A stretch of DNA of 64,000 bases. It comes from Medicago truncatula (lineage: Eukaryota; Streptophyta; Magnoliopsida; Fabales; Fabaceae). The translations under genes and the position numbers were made by a program. A model generated the notes under the pieces. It did no database searches, had not been told where the DNA came from, and saw nothing but the letters and a program-made list of their open reading frames with translations. Where the stretch lies: assembly GCF_003473485.1 (NCBI RefSeq), contig NC_053048.1, positions 42,280,755 to 42,344,754 of the forward strand, given 5' to 3'. Shown here piece after piece: positions 22,800-34,670 of the stretch; position 1 is the stretch's first letter, and each line of letters begins with the position of its first letter.

Positions 22800-25690
22800 T
22801 TGTATATAAAATCGAAATTACTATAAAATGAAAAAGAAAAAATATATTCATATTTTTAAAATACCAACAACTATTAAAGTCAAAACAAAATTACCAACAA
22901 TAATTTAACATTTTATATGTGAAAATTTGTTAAATATTTGCATCTTGATAAATACAGTATTTGTTTAATATTTTTTTAAAAATATTTATTAATGTACAGC
23001 GATATAAATTTAAATCAACCTCTTTGGATTTACACTAATCATGCACAACAGTTATATTATGTTATTGTAGAAAATTTTGTTAAAATGTTGAATATTCTCC
23101 TATGAGAATGAAAAGAAAGTGAGATGTTTTAAATTAGATTAAAAAAGATACAATTCAAATTTTAAAAGGAAATAATAAAAGTTGAAAAGAAAATAAAATA
23201 ATAAAAAAATTGAAAAGAGTGTGCGAGAGAAGTAGAAAATGAAAAAGTAAGAGAGAAAAGGGGTGAAAAGAGAAAATATATATATATATATATATTTTTT
23301 TTTTTTTGAGAGAAAAAGAGAAAATATAATAAAAAAATGTTAAGGGTAAGAAAAATAATATAGAGAAAGAGATATATACTTATCAATATTATATGCAGTA
23401 TTTAGAAAACAAAATTTACTTTCGGTAGGGATTTTACTTTTCATGTGTTGTATCTACATTTTACGTTATAATTCTAAGTTTAGCATTTTGGTCAATGTTG
23501 AGGGAGTAAAAACGTAAGTGTTTGGGGTGTGAAAATGAAAGACTGCTGAGTTGTAAAATAAAAAGGTTGAAGGGTCACTAGGCTGAAGTCTAATAAATGG
23601 CTGGGGCCTATTTGTCGATTTTGCTATATATATTCCTAAAAAACAAGTATTTCTACATACACCCCTGTTATAAAAATAAAATTTTAGGCCGCCTACGGAC
23701 ATGGCCCCTTAGGCCGTCGCACCCTCGACCTATGCCTTGGGCAGGCTCTCTCTCAATACTTAAACAATTATTTAAGAGTTCTACGATCATTTTTATCTAT
23801 TTGGTTGATAAAATTTCATTCTATTTTTAATTTAGTGTGTAACTATGTAAATATACCAAATAATCCTTAAATCATATGAAATCTGTCATTATAGTTATAT
23901 TCTTTCAAAAACTTATAATAGTTATCTAGTGTATGGACTAAATTGGAAAAAGAGTGATAACTAAGAGACTAAATTAATGTTTTATTTTTATTGTAATTGA
24001 CTCATTTTATATTGGGAAATAGCTTGTAAAGTTTAACTTGTAATTGGTTAAGTCAAGAAAGTAAGGTTGTGTGAACCGTGAAGGGGTGGTATTTGGATGA
24101 CATTGTGGTTGATAACATTGATGACATTGGTCAACCACAATATCACATGTGACTTTCTCCTTTTTCTTTTACAAATTTATTTGTTTTGTTGTAAACGTGT
24201 GATATTGTGGTTGGCCAATGTCACCAACTACATAACATCCAAGTATTTTCCGTGTGAAGGCTATGAGGGCAGGTCCTTCTTCATGGTATAAAAATATATA
24301 TAATATACTACTAATTTTTTTTTAATGAAAACTTTACGCAGGCACATGCCTTCAAACCATTATACATACATCTGTCCCTGTTTGTAAATATCCTCTCTTT
24401 GTTTCTACACTTCAAAATGATGGTTGATTTTAAAAATAATCCATCACACCATTGTATCAAAACTTTACTTAGATGGTTTTTTCGCCATCATTTTGAATAA
24501 TGGTATGATAGATTATTTTAAAGTGATTGATTTACCAAAACACTACAAGTTTAATCAATTAGTTTATCCATCACAAGTAACTTACAAGTTAATTTATCAA
24601 CTATTTTTTTTTTTTTTTTTTTACTAATGAGAGCTTTAACTAGGCCACTTATTTTAACATGGAGGGAGTATAAATCTATTTTCATGCATGGGTTTTGAAT
24701 CAAACACATGCAGCGTTTTCCAAGTATTTATTATTTCTTGATCTTGCAAATGGAAACATTATTATCAACCTCACTCGAGAGCATTGATCCAATAAATCAT
24801 TTATTAGCATGGTCTGTAGAACCATGTGGAAATGTGAGTGTCATATAGTAGGAGGCAACTGTGTCCTTTTTTTATGCTGTATAAATAATTGTGTCCTATA
24901 TATTTAACCTTGCCTAGGACACAGTAAAATTATTTTATCAAATTCATCACACAAAGAAAGAGTGACAGACACACAAATAATGTGCTGGCTTGAACGTGGA
25001 AACTGTACTATGCTAAAGCTAAATGGGCCATCTTATGATATTGACCCTCCCAATAAATTTCCAATTTTAGTTGAAACTGACCAAACACTAAGGCAAAAAC
25101 AAAGCCATGGCAGTAACAACACAAATTGCAACTTCTGATCTTTATATCTGCTATGATAAATCATGTGTTTCAGTTTCAATCGTCACTTTCTTAACCTCTT
25201 TCACAATTGTATAAAACAGGTACATTGATGATATATTTCTTCAGAGTTTCAGACACTTGAAATTAGCAATCAACCATGTACAAATAAACTTGACAGTTTC
25301 ATTTTGTGATGATAATTTGGTAATGACCCATAATTATAATAAAGCAAAAGTGTGACATAAACAAATTAATACAATTGGTATGCATAAATTAGTTGATGTA
25401 ATCGTTTTGAAGAATCCGAATTTAAATCCTAACCTAACGTAAACAATTATCGGTCATACTTAACTTCTATCTTGACCAAACTCTGGATTAGTAAACTACT
25501 TTCTCTTGTGAATTGGAGGGTTAGAGACAAAAACAAAAACCAACAAAAAAAAAAAAGACTAAAATCAAATAATCAAATTGAAATATGCATATTCATCCAT
25601 AGTAGCTGCTAAATTGATCAATAACAGATTCAATCAAGAAAAATAATAACAATAATAAAGAGATAACAATCAATAATTTTGTTCATCACT
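22800..25690. other. Intergenic region, repeats only
   Basis: Between NRPE5 and the glutaredoxin-domain gene, which face away from one another only at the NRPE5 side. A (TA)n run lies at 23276-23294. A GC-richer patch with GGCC words occurs at 23680-23745 and looks like an old transposon end. A small hairpin element is at 24090-24246 and a 20-bp poly(T) at 24602-24622. Several short open frames here are low-complexity and not convincing genes. Confidence 0.5.
24090..24246. repeat. Small hairpin MITE
   Basis: The left arm contains 'gtatttggatgacattgtgg' and 'ccaacatt'-like words, then 'caaccacaatatcacatgtg'. The right arm carries the complements 'gtgatattgtggttggccaa' and 'cataacatccaagta'. 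The two arms pair over most of 157 bp around a T-rich loop. No transposase and no clear duplication. Confidence 0.6.
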
Positions 25691-25693
25691 TAT

Positions 25694-26974
25694 TCATGAA
25701 CAACAACTTGAGCATCTAATCAATCCATTTTCATTACAATGAACACACCTTTTCAATTTACCTTGTTCTTCCTCAAACACTTTCCTGCTACCATTGCAAT
25801 TATTACAAGGCACAAACCTTGCATCACCACATTTGTCACAAACAAACCAAGGATCTTGAGTTGGAAAACCTTTCAACATTCTAGCCAATTCACCAGATTC
25901 ATTCAATTGTTTCAAATCATCTGCATTTCCTACATGTTTCCCTCTGATAAAAACCTGTGGCAATGTCACTACTGATTTTCCACCAAGTGCATTCTGCAAC
26001 TCCTTTCTATAAGATGAATCCATTGAAATATCTCTCTCATCAACTGCAACTCTATATCCCCTCAAAATCATCCTCACTGCACAACAATCTTCGTAAGTCT
26101 TGCGAATTCCTCGCAAACTTGTGCAATAAACAACTATTCTGTTTTCAGTACCAGGTAAAAGACACAAACTCTTGTCAAACAAAGAAGAACAAGGGTTCAT
26201 AGGACTTGATTCCATTGACCTTACACATCTGAAAAGGTTTTTATTATTGTTGTTACTGCTACCACCTAGTTGTCTTGATGACAATGCTCTTCTGTAACTC
26301 CAAGCAACACTTGGATCCAACTTAGCAAGCAAAGCTTCTTCTGATAAATGCTGCCAAAGTGGTTTCTTGAGATTTTTTTTGGAGGAAGAAGATTTTTTTT
26401 CATCCATCACTGTTTCTGAAGCTTTCAATGATTCAAATGAATCAAGAAGTTTCTTTTTTGCTGATCCATCAAAAGTTGTGTACCTGCATGAACTGTGTTT
26501 ATCCGAGAAACTCATTGGATTGTCAAAAATGGAAGGTTTATGAACATTAGTAGCACTATCGTGATGATGAGAATCTTCATGTTCATCTAAACCATCCATG
26601 AGTTCCCAAGTGTTGATGACAGAATCTGGTGACAAAGATTGTTCTTCATTTTGACAAGTTTTGGTGAGATGGGGTTGATAATGAGGGGTAAAGCTAGGGA
26701 CTTTTTGGTCAATTAGGAGAAGAGAACCATAGGTAGTGGAAGTGAGTGAAACAAGGTGATGAGTGTCACCTTTTTTGGTTGGAGGGTGATGGATAAGAGG
26801 CATTGTAAGGGACAAAGCTTTTCTAACTGGTGGTGAAGAATTGAAGTAATTTGAAGCATAAGAAGATGAAGAAGTTGATGAAGAAGAAGATTGAAAAGAA
26901 ACAGAAGGTGTTGTTGGATCTTCTGTGTTTCTGTTAGCAACTATTGTTGTTGTTTTTGAGGCTGAACAACCCAT
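25694..26974 (-). CDS. Glutaredoxin-domain protein with C-terminal Cys-rich zinc motif
   Basis: A single uninterrupted frame of 426 residues. The plant family (At5g39865/At3g28850-like) has a variable N-terminus, a glutaredoxin-like domain and a Cys-rich tail. MGCSASK at the N-terminus is a likely N-myristoylation/palmitoylation signal for membrane attachment. Residues about 20-60 are Ser-rich. The glutaredoxin-like domain (about 278-380) has NRIVVYCTSLRGIRKTYEDC, VTLPQVFIRGKHVG and NESGELARML, but no CxxC active-site pair, so redox catalysis is doubtful. The tail has four CxxC pairs (CDKC, CNNC, CVHC, CSSC) that could hold two zinc ions, as in DnaJ-type fingers. The cellular role of the family is not established. 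No frameshift or stop is seen. Confidence 0.93.
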   Translation of the reverse strand: MGCSASKTTTIVANRNTEDPTTPSVSFQSSSSSTSSSSYASNYFNSSPPVRKALSLTMPLIHHPPTKKGDTHHLVSLTSTTYGSLLLIDQKVPSFTPHYQPHLTKTCQNEEQSLSPDSVINTWELMDGLDEHEDSHHHDSATNVHKPSIFDNPMSFSDKHSSCRYTTFDGSAKKKLLDSFESLKASETVMDEKKSSSSKKNLKKPLWQHLSEEALLAKLDPSVAWSYRRALSSRQLGGSSNNNNKNLFRCVRSMESSPMNPCSSLFDKSLCLLPGTENRIVVYCTSLRGIRKTYEDCCAVRMILRGYRVAVDERDISMDSSYRKELQNALGGKSVVTLPQVFIRGKHVGNADDLKQLNESGELARMLKGFPTQDPWFVCDKCGDARFVPCNNCNGSRKVFEEEQGKLKRCVHCNENGLIRCSSCCS

Positions 26975-27040
26975 GTTTAAGTTAAGAAAATTGGGTTGTG
27001 TTTACTTTTGCAACCTCTCTCTAGAATAGAAAAGATACCT

Positions 27041-27047
27041 TTTTATA
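27041..27047 (-). promoter_or_regulatory. Putative TATA box of the glutaredoxin-domain gene
   Basis: TATAAAA on the - strand, about 67 bp upstream of the ATG at 26974, in an A/T-rich context. Position fits a short 5' UTR. Confidence 0.45.
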
Positions 27048-27581
27048 TTTTTATTTTTTGGTGGGTGAATTTCTATTTTAGAGGACCATTTTGCACTAAT
27101 GAATGATTGTTCTTATGAGGAAGAGGAATGTATAGGTATTATGTTGTTGGAGGAATTTTTAGAGGCTTAGATGGAAAGGATGAGAAAAAGAGGGAAATAA
27201 GGAGGTGTGGTAGAAAGGGAGCTTTCAAGTAGGTTGGAAGGGGAAGTTGATAATGAACATCAATGCTGTGTGTGTAATAGTGAGTTGAAAAAAAAAGGGG
27301 TTTAGGACCAATTTTAAATTGGGAAGGAAGGGACCATTTGTTTGTTTAGGGAAAGAGATAAAGGTAAAAGGGGACAATGAACATTGAAAGTTTCTAGTAT
27401 ATTTTTTATTTGAGGTAAAGACTTTCATATCAGGATCAACACAATGGCTAAGCCTTTTTGTAAGTTGTAATTATTGTAACCTATATATTTACATGTAGAA
27501 ATACAATGTAGTTGGCCAAGCCCCATGCTCAGGTTCAATAAATGTTAGTTTTTTTTGTTTGTTCGGTTAGAAATTTTAATA

Positions 27582-27815
27582 CTCCCTCCGTCCCAAATTG
27601 TATGACGTTTTGGACATTTCACACATATTAAGAAATGTAATTAATATTGTGTGATATGGAAAAGATAAATGAAGGAATTGAAAGAAGAGAGAGTAATAAA
27701 TAGTTAAGGATATAATAGGAAAAGTAACATTAATTTTTCATTGGTATTGTAAAGTGACATACAATTTGAGACAAATATTTTTTCTAAAGTGACATACAAT
27801 TTGGGACGGAGGGAG
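27582..27815. mobile_element. Stowaway-type MITE
   Basis: Terminal repeats CTCCCTCCGTCCCAAATTGT and its complement at the right end, flanked by TA on both sides (27580-27581, 27816-27817). CTCCCTCCGT with a TA target is the hallmark of Stowaway (Tc1/mariner-derived) MITEs. 234 bp, no coding capacity. Confidence 0.9.
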
Positions 27816-27819
27816 TAAT

Positions 27820-29020
27820 GTCATAAGTTAATTGCAACCTACTATGGGTGGTTTGGAAACTTCACCCGTGTTCTCAAAACACTAAAAGTGTGTTTGGATT
27901 GAGGATTTAAGAGGTGAAGGGAGAAGATGACTTATTTTTATTTTTTAAATTACAAACAATGTAAAATGTTTTTTTAAAATAAATTAAGTGTTTTTGAAGT
28001 ATCATATGATTATTTATTATGTTGTTAATTCAATTTTCTAAAAATTATTTTATAATGTCCGTAATTTTAAAAAGAAAAGTAAACCCTCCACTCTATTTCC
28101 CTCCTAAACCCTCAATCCACTTTTTTATGTGGGGTACACTCATTATCTAGTTATACTCGACTCCCATGTGAAATGTTAACATTTGTATACGAGGCCAAAA
28201 ACGAATTGGTTTCAAGGGAAAGGATTCACAAATACTATAGTCATCAATCGGTTAGTCCAAAGTTAGTATTTATCATATTCATTAGCAAATATTATCACTA
28301 ATTAGGTGGAGACTGCTAAAAACAAAAGCATAATATTAAATTACTACTAATATACAAAACCGAAAGTGCAGGCATCAGGAACTTCACCTTTAAAGCCAAT
28401 ATATGTTCATAAGCCAACAAAAGCAACCGAAAGTTAGTCCTATCTTGGAAGATATGTTACATTTGTGATTTATTGATTTTTAAGAACTACATAAATCATA
28501 AGTTTGACGATGATGTGTTGAGATTAAAGGGAATACAGATAGATTATGATGTGAATTGTTTTGTCATTAACAAATTGTCATAGTCCTTATTACCGTTAAA
28601 CTTCCCCATCCTATTAAATTTTGAACGATATACGTTATTCTCATAGCTTTTTTTAGATCAGTATTATAATCTTCCAAGGAATAATATCTATCAACATCAC
28701 ATGTCATATTAAGAGAATTTCAGCAATTTAATATAACTAGTAACTAATTTTAACCTTAATGACATTATAAAGCCTTGCATAAAAATACACAACCAAAACA
28801 TATATAGATAAATAAAAAAATGAATGAGGTCACCTTAATAAAATAAAAATAATAACGTGATACAGTGCAAAAGGTGTGAGGAGTTACACATATTTTTGAG
28901 GCCAATGACAAAAAAATAACCATGTGATGTGTTAAGAAATGATCGAAACAAACTGAATTTTGTAAGATATTGTAATAATATTTTACCTCAAAATAGATTG
29001 AAATGGACATTTCATATAAA
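27820..29020. other. Intergenic, no gene seen
   Basis: AT-rich. 'gtgtgtttggattgagg' at about 27890 and 'cctcaatccac' near 28110 may be the ends of another Harbinger-like MITE, but the match is short. No other feature is supported. Confidence 0.4.
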
Positions 29021-29024
29021 ATGT

Positions 29025-30480
29025 TAAGGACCACCACGTCTCAAGGCATCTAACTCCATTGTTGTTATATGGCTATGAGCTGCTAAAGTAGCTGTCTCAT
29101 CTCATCTACTCTGTTGCTTTACTCATAACCCTTTTCAAAATTTCAAAAGAATGGGAAAATGTTACAATCTTTACATGATCTAAATAAAGTGCCCTTTGTA
29201 TTTAACCACCTTTGTTAAAGGGTGACATTACATTTATACCTGTCATTGTAGATATCAGGTTTACAATTATCCTCATATTGATTTCAAAATAATGAAATCC
29301 TAATAATTGCTTTCAAATAAAGGGTATGACAGAAAATATCTTTGATCAATAATTGCTTTGATATTTCAGAATAGTATTTGACATTTATGTGTATATTATA
29401 TACTTTTTTTTTTCTATTGTAATCCATGCATAAATAGATTTGGACCCTCAAAATTTTGAGGCCATGTGCAATAACACATCTATTTTGGGATGGAAGATAG
29501 TAAAAAAATTCCATTATTACTTCCTAAAATAGATGATTGATCTTCTACTAATCTACCAAACTTAAGGTAAGATATTTTGGGGAAAAAAGATTCAAGTCAC
29601 ACATAAAAAAAAATCGCAGATCAATTTATAATCTTATAAGTTGATTTTATAAGATGAGTTAAACCTAATATAAAAACATGATATGTCACCATTTATATAT
29701 CCATGCATTAAGACCAATAATACTGAGTGGGAGAGGGTGTATTGAAAAAAATGAATTTATAAAAAGTGACACATCTTATCTTGCAAATATGTTACATAAA
29801 TTTGAGTTAAACCCAATATCAAAAACATAATATATGGTGCTATATTTTTAGTTTAAAACAAGAAAGTGTTGTATATCTTGTGAGATATATCTCTCCCTCT
29901 CATAAATGAAACTGTATATCTTTTTTGAATAAAATGTAAAGTATCTCAACTTTATATAACGAATGATTTATATATGAGATGTTAAATTGATAAGAATATA
30001 CACATGCATATAATCTTTAACCAAAAGGTTGACAAAGGTACCTCAAAAAAAAAAAAAAAGTTTGACAAAGATAGGAATGGAGAGTTGCTGATTGTTCTGT
30101 TCTATTCCTGACTTTTGTATTATTGTTTGTAATACTTCTTCAATGTGGGGCTTAACAAAAAAGGGAAATTCAAAATTTTAAAACTAGAAATGATTACCAA
30201 CTTTTTTAATGTCTCCCGCTAGAATTTGAAATCTTGTCTTCATCTTATAAAGAAGATGGACTTCAAAACTCTATAATGTCCAAAAGCAAAACATCACAAA
30301 AATATAATTATAGCCAAGATTAACAGTGGAAAGGAAGGACCATGTTAGAATTATGGATTTGTTTTGAGTGTGACAAATGTGGCAAATGACAATAGAATAT
30401 AATAATATGACAGATTAATGATGACAAGGATAGAGAATATTAACAAATTTCACCATTACATTAGTTTTTTTGTATCATGT
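29025..30480. repeat. Dispersed non-coding repeat, segment I
   Basis: Collinear with 42350-43790. Shared wording begins 'aggaccaccac', then 'tatgagctgctaaag', 'caatctttacatgatctaaa', 'gtagatatcaggtttaca', 'tttgatatttcagaatagta', and later 'gtaatacttcttcaat', 'ggggcttaacaa' and 'aatttgaaatc'. No conserved open frame joins the blocks. Either a segmental duplication or a transposon family I cannot name. Confidence 0.7.
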
Positions 30481-30765
30481 GATGGCCTCTTCCTCTTTCA
30501 TACCGTTTGTGTTATGATATCCAACAAATGTTCCATGATCTTATTGATTATATTCCCTTAATTTGTACAGAAACTGATTGTTGTATCTCATATCATTCCT
30601 CCAATTAACTTGTTTCATTGATCAACTGAGAGATTTGGGAGAGTGATTAAGCAACACGTTAGCACACATTGTAGGTCCAAAAGAAATAGTGGGCCTATCC
30701 AGCCCAGAGAAGCTAAGCATCGATTTTTCGAACATATATATATATAAAGATACCTTCTTTTATCA

Positions 30766-30910
30766 TCTTATGAATTTCTCGTGCGTCCTATGTAGTTTGG
30801 ATTATAGAATCTGAACGGCATAAACATCGCATAAAAACCTCCAAAATATGTTAAAATATTTCAGATTTTAGAATTCGATTAGGGCGCACGAGAAACTCAT
30901 AGGACTCTTG
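30766..30910. repeat. Short inverted-repeat element
   Basis: 'atgaatttctcgtgcg' at the left and 'cgcacgagaaactcat' at the right are near-complementary, with 'attatagaatctgaa' and 'cagattttagaattcg' further in. Probably a small MITE. Related wording ('cagattatagaatctc') recurs near 40130. Confidence 0.5.
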
Positions 30911-32990
30911 CTAACCAGTGTTCCAGAGACTTGGTTAAGAAATTTATAAATAGAAATTTTGTCTTGAAAAGTGTAAGTTAGGCATTTGACCAAGTAACGA
31001 CTACACTACTTTTTATTAATTTTTTTTTGTTTGTTTTAGTTGCTTAACCAATGTCTGTAGAGCACCGGTTAACATCTATCTAAATAAATCGTAAAAAGTA
31101 TATGTATATATGTTACTTAAATAATGAAATTTGGTATTTAAGAGTATAATATATAAAGATTGTTGAATTCAAAAAAATTCAAATCACTCATGTACACTAC
31201 ATATGTTAATCTAAAATAAGTAGAAGTTACCTGTTGTTTTGTTTCTACATGGCACGCTAAGCCAACAATGAAAATAACAAGGCCAGTAAGGTGACAAGCA
31301 CATAATAAAGAAAAAGAAAAAAAGGGGACCTGTAATTATGCTAAGAGCACTTACATCAAAAGTGTCTACAGAAAGTGTTTTAAAAAGTTCATTTCAAAAT
31401 AGGACTAATGCTCCCAAGAAAGCAAAAGTGTATGAGACAAGATGTGAAAGGTTTGTTCTTAGTAACTAGTGTTCAAGAATGTATGATAGGTTGGGATACT
31501 CAATGATTTTAATATCAAAATATATCAGGGTTTAAGAACTATGCACTGATAGTGTCATCTGATCATATATTTTATAAAGTATTATAACAAAGTATCATTA
31601 TAATGAGAAATGATTGGATAACCTGTGTAAAAAAGTTTACATTGTAAATGCATATGTCTTGAGCCAAAAAATAAAAATAAAAATAAAAATCCAGTGTAAG
31701 AATATTATTTCATATTTGATATATTTTGGTTGTTTCAGCCCTCACTTCATTCCAAACAAAAGCAAAGGACATTGTATTTGCAAGAAAACAGATGTGGAGA
31801 CCTGGTCCTCCTTTTGTCAGAGAATGTCAACATTTAGCAAGCATTCAGTCTTCATTATGCAGAACAATTTAACTTTCTAGACAAGATTAAAGATGTGCAT
31901 CATTGTATGTATAACATCAAGACAAGATTAGAAATCAAATTTTAAATTCTAAAAAAAAAAAATCAGAGAAACTACAATATTTTCAATGTAGAGAAGATGT
32001 AAAACATTAGACAACCAATCCAAATTAAAATTAGATCATGCATGCGACATAACATGTTAATCCCACATTAGACGAGTCTAGCATTTTTACATATAAATCC
32101 AAATCCGAAAGTGAGAGTTACAATACAGCAAAAAATAAAGAAGTTAATCCCACATTTCTAACAATCAAAAGAATTCAAGTCTTTGTATAACTTGCGTCGA
32201 TCGATGAACACAACCTTACTTGAACATAATCTGTTTTTTAGGATCATACAAGTGTATCTTTGATTTCCGTGTGATTAACGCGGAGAGCATCTGTTTGAGA
32301 CATCATCTGTGCTGTAGAGGATCGATCTCAGCCTCGGCCAGGGATGTCTGACAGAGTCAACTATAATAGACACCAAATTTTTACAGAAAGGAATGGCATT
32401 GATTAACTTGAATTTCCCCTTCTTGTTGATTGTGATGTGTGGTCGTGACCATGTGTTTTGATTTATAAAACAGTAAAAGGGGGACTAGGTCCCCTTTGTT
32501 TCCTACTTCCTTGGAGTTTCCTTTTTCAAAGTTTAACCAATAGAGAAGATGCATACTCCATATTGCAGCGGAAAAATCTAAAGTTTTTATTTCAGTTTCT
32601 GGCAAATTGGCCTATTGAGACAGTTAGAGGAGTTAACACATAGCCAGCCACATTCAAGCCCCTCAACTATCATGATTTTTACATACACTACTTTTTTAGT
32701 TTTGCAAGGATCTAGGTAGAGTTAAAAAAGACATCAATTTAGTTTCACAACATTTCTTTATAAAGGAGATTATCCTTTAACAATTTTCATGATATTGATT
32801 AGTATATGTAATTATGTAGGCACCACTTAATGATACAAGCATTGCAAGACTGATTGATTAGTATATTATATTCAGTGAGATTGCAACAGTAGATTGAGTG
32901 CAGCAGTTGGTATTGACTGCACCCTGAACCTCAATTGTTTTTCAATTGCTAGAAGTAATAGAAAAGTCACAATGCAACAATTTCATCAAT
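30911..32990. other. Intergenic, no gene identified
   Basis: Mostly AT-rich. A GC-richer patch at about 32230-32360 ('gatcgatctcagcctcgg') looks less random than its surroundings, but I cannot match it to a protein in any frame. Positions 32490-32600 resemble 40255-40365 ('gagtttccttttt', 'aaccaatagagaag', 'actccat'). A - strand frame at 32381-32605 overlaps this and is unsupported. Confidence 0.4.
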
Positions 32991-32999
32991 AGAAACACT

Positions 33000-34590
33000 T
33001 AATGAAAAAAATAAATCGATTGAATTCATAATTGTGCATTATCTAGCCAGAAACAAACTACTTGCTTAATTCATCTAGAATCTTAGATTTATACCTTTTG
33101 TTAAGATATGAAGAATATGAGGTTTTTTTTCCAAAAGTGTTTATCCAGTCCCTCTTGTTCCGGATTTTGCATTAAGTGAAACCGAATTTGTTAGAAAACT
33201 GGAACAACATCAAGAGATGGAAGCATTTTATACATTAATCCTAAAGCGAGTATCACATTCACATCACAACGGAAACATCCTTCACCTTCTAGTCCCACAC
33301 CGCTAGCACTCAAATCAAATCATTTGTTTATATAACTCATTTACACTCCAAGGATCGAGTTGGATTTTTGACACTGAATATAATTAATTTGTTTTTAATT
33401 TATAACTATCCCTCTTCAATTGTTGTAGTTAAATTTTTTTCCTTTTAATTTCAAGATTTAAATATGAGAAATCATATTTAAACAACCATTTTTTAACAAT
33501 TTTTGTGACAACTTTCTCATCTCCTTGGATCGCAAATATGTATGGTTTCTGATCTGACCAACTGGTCTAAGTGTGTTATACTCCCTCCGGTCCTATTTAT
33601 AAGATAAAATTGATCTTTTAAATACATTCAATAATGTATGTATATAGTCAAAAACATAAACCAAATACATAAATTATTTAATGTATCTAAAAAGTAAATT
33701 GTCTCTTGTAAATAGGACCGGAGGGAGTAAAACATTGATAAGGACGAAAAATCTAGACAACATGCCTACCATAAATTTGTCCAAAGTAGGGCAGGGTAGA
33801 CCAACAAAAACCGATTGAAAATTTTACATTGTCTTTGTAATGAAGGGTTGGTAGGTACCTGTCAAAATTTTAACAATTAATTCACCGATTAATAAAGTCA
33901 CAATAAATGTAACCACCAATTTCAAAAACAGAACACACACCTAGCACTAGCACACTCATTTTCCTCCCAAATCACTAACTAGACTATGATCGCCTAAATT
34001 TCCAAGTAAACAACAACATATAGGTAACCACCAATTTCAAGTGCAACTACTATAAATTTCAAATACAATCCATTGAATTCATAGACTGCAGACACAGAAA
34101 TTCATACACTAAAATTCCAGTTTAAGAAACACTTGATGAAAATTGTAAATCGATTGAATTCATAATTCTAAGTATAAAACTAATCTAGCCAAAAACAAAC
34201 TACTTGCTTAATTCATCTAGATTTTATACCTTTTGTTAGGATATCAAAGGGGGTAATAATATAATCCAAATATATTGAAAGGGCTTATTGAATGTATAAC
34301 AATATATGAAGGTTGATCAACTAAAGCATATTATGAGGTTTTTTTGGAAGTGTTTATCCAGTCCCTCTTGTTCCGGAACCAAGAAATCAATATAAACCTA
34401 TATATCGAGCATCAAAGGATTTTACAATAAAAGATACCGAATGTGTTAGAAAAGTGGAATAGCATCAAGAGTCGGAATAAAAGTTTATCATACATAAATC
34501 CGAAAGCGAGTATCACATCACAACTGAAACACAATTTAGTCCCACACCGTTGGGACTCAAAACAAATAATTTGTTTATATATTAGCAACT
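33000..34590. repeat. Tandem pair of a non-coding repeat
   Basis: Two diverged copies, about 33000-33340 and 34125-34585, share 'aaatcgattgaattcataat', 'aaacaaactacttgcttaat', 'gtgtttatccagtccctctt', 'gcgagtatcacat' and 'agtcccacaccg', in the same order. The second copy has an insertion at about 34240-34330. No open frame is conserved, and the nature of the repeat is unknown. Confidence 0.7.
33581..33727. mobile_element. Stowaway-type MITE
   Basis: Begins CTCCCTCCGGTCCTATTTAT and ends with the complement GTAAATAGGACCGGAGGGAG, with TA on each side (33579-33580, 33728-33729). 147 bp. It lies between the two copies of the repeat at 33000-34590. Confidence 0.9.
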
Positions 34591-34670
34591 TTTCGTCAAT
34601 AGTTAGGGTAGAAGATAGGATGTGTCATTAATTATACCATTGATTATATTTGATGGAATTAACGACAGAT

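Noticed and set aside
26713..26940. Leu/Gln-rich open frame within the glutaredoxin-domain gene
   Set aside because: Shadow of the Ser-rich region of the true frame.
32270..32350. GC-richer patch that might be an exon
   Set aside because: No frame on either strand gives recognisable residues beyond about 30 codons, and no splice context or neighbouring exons were found.
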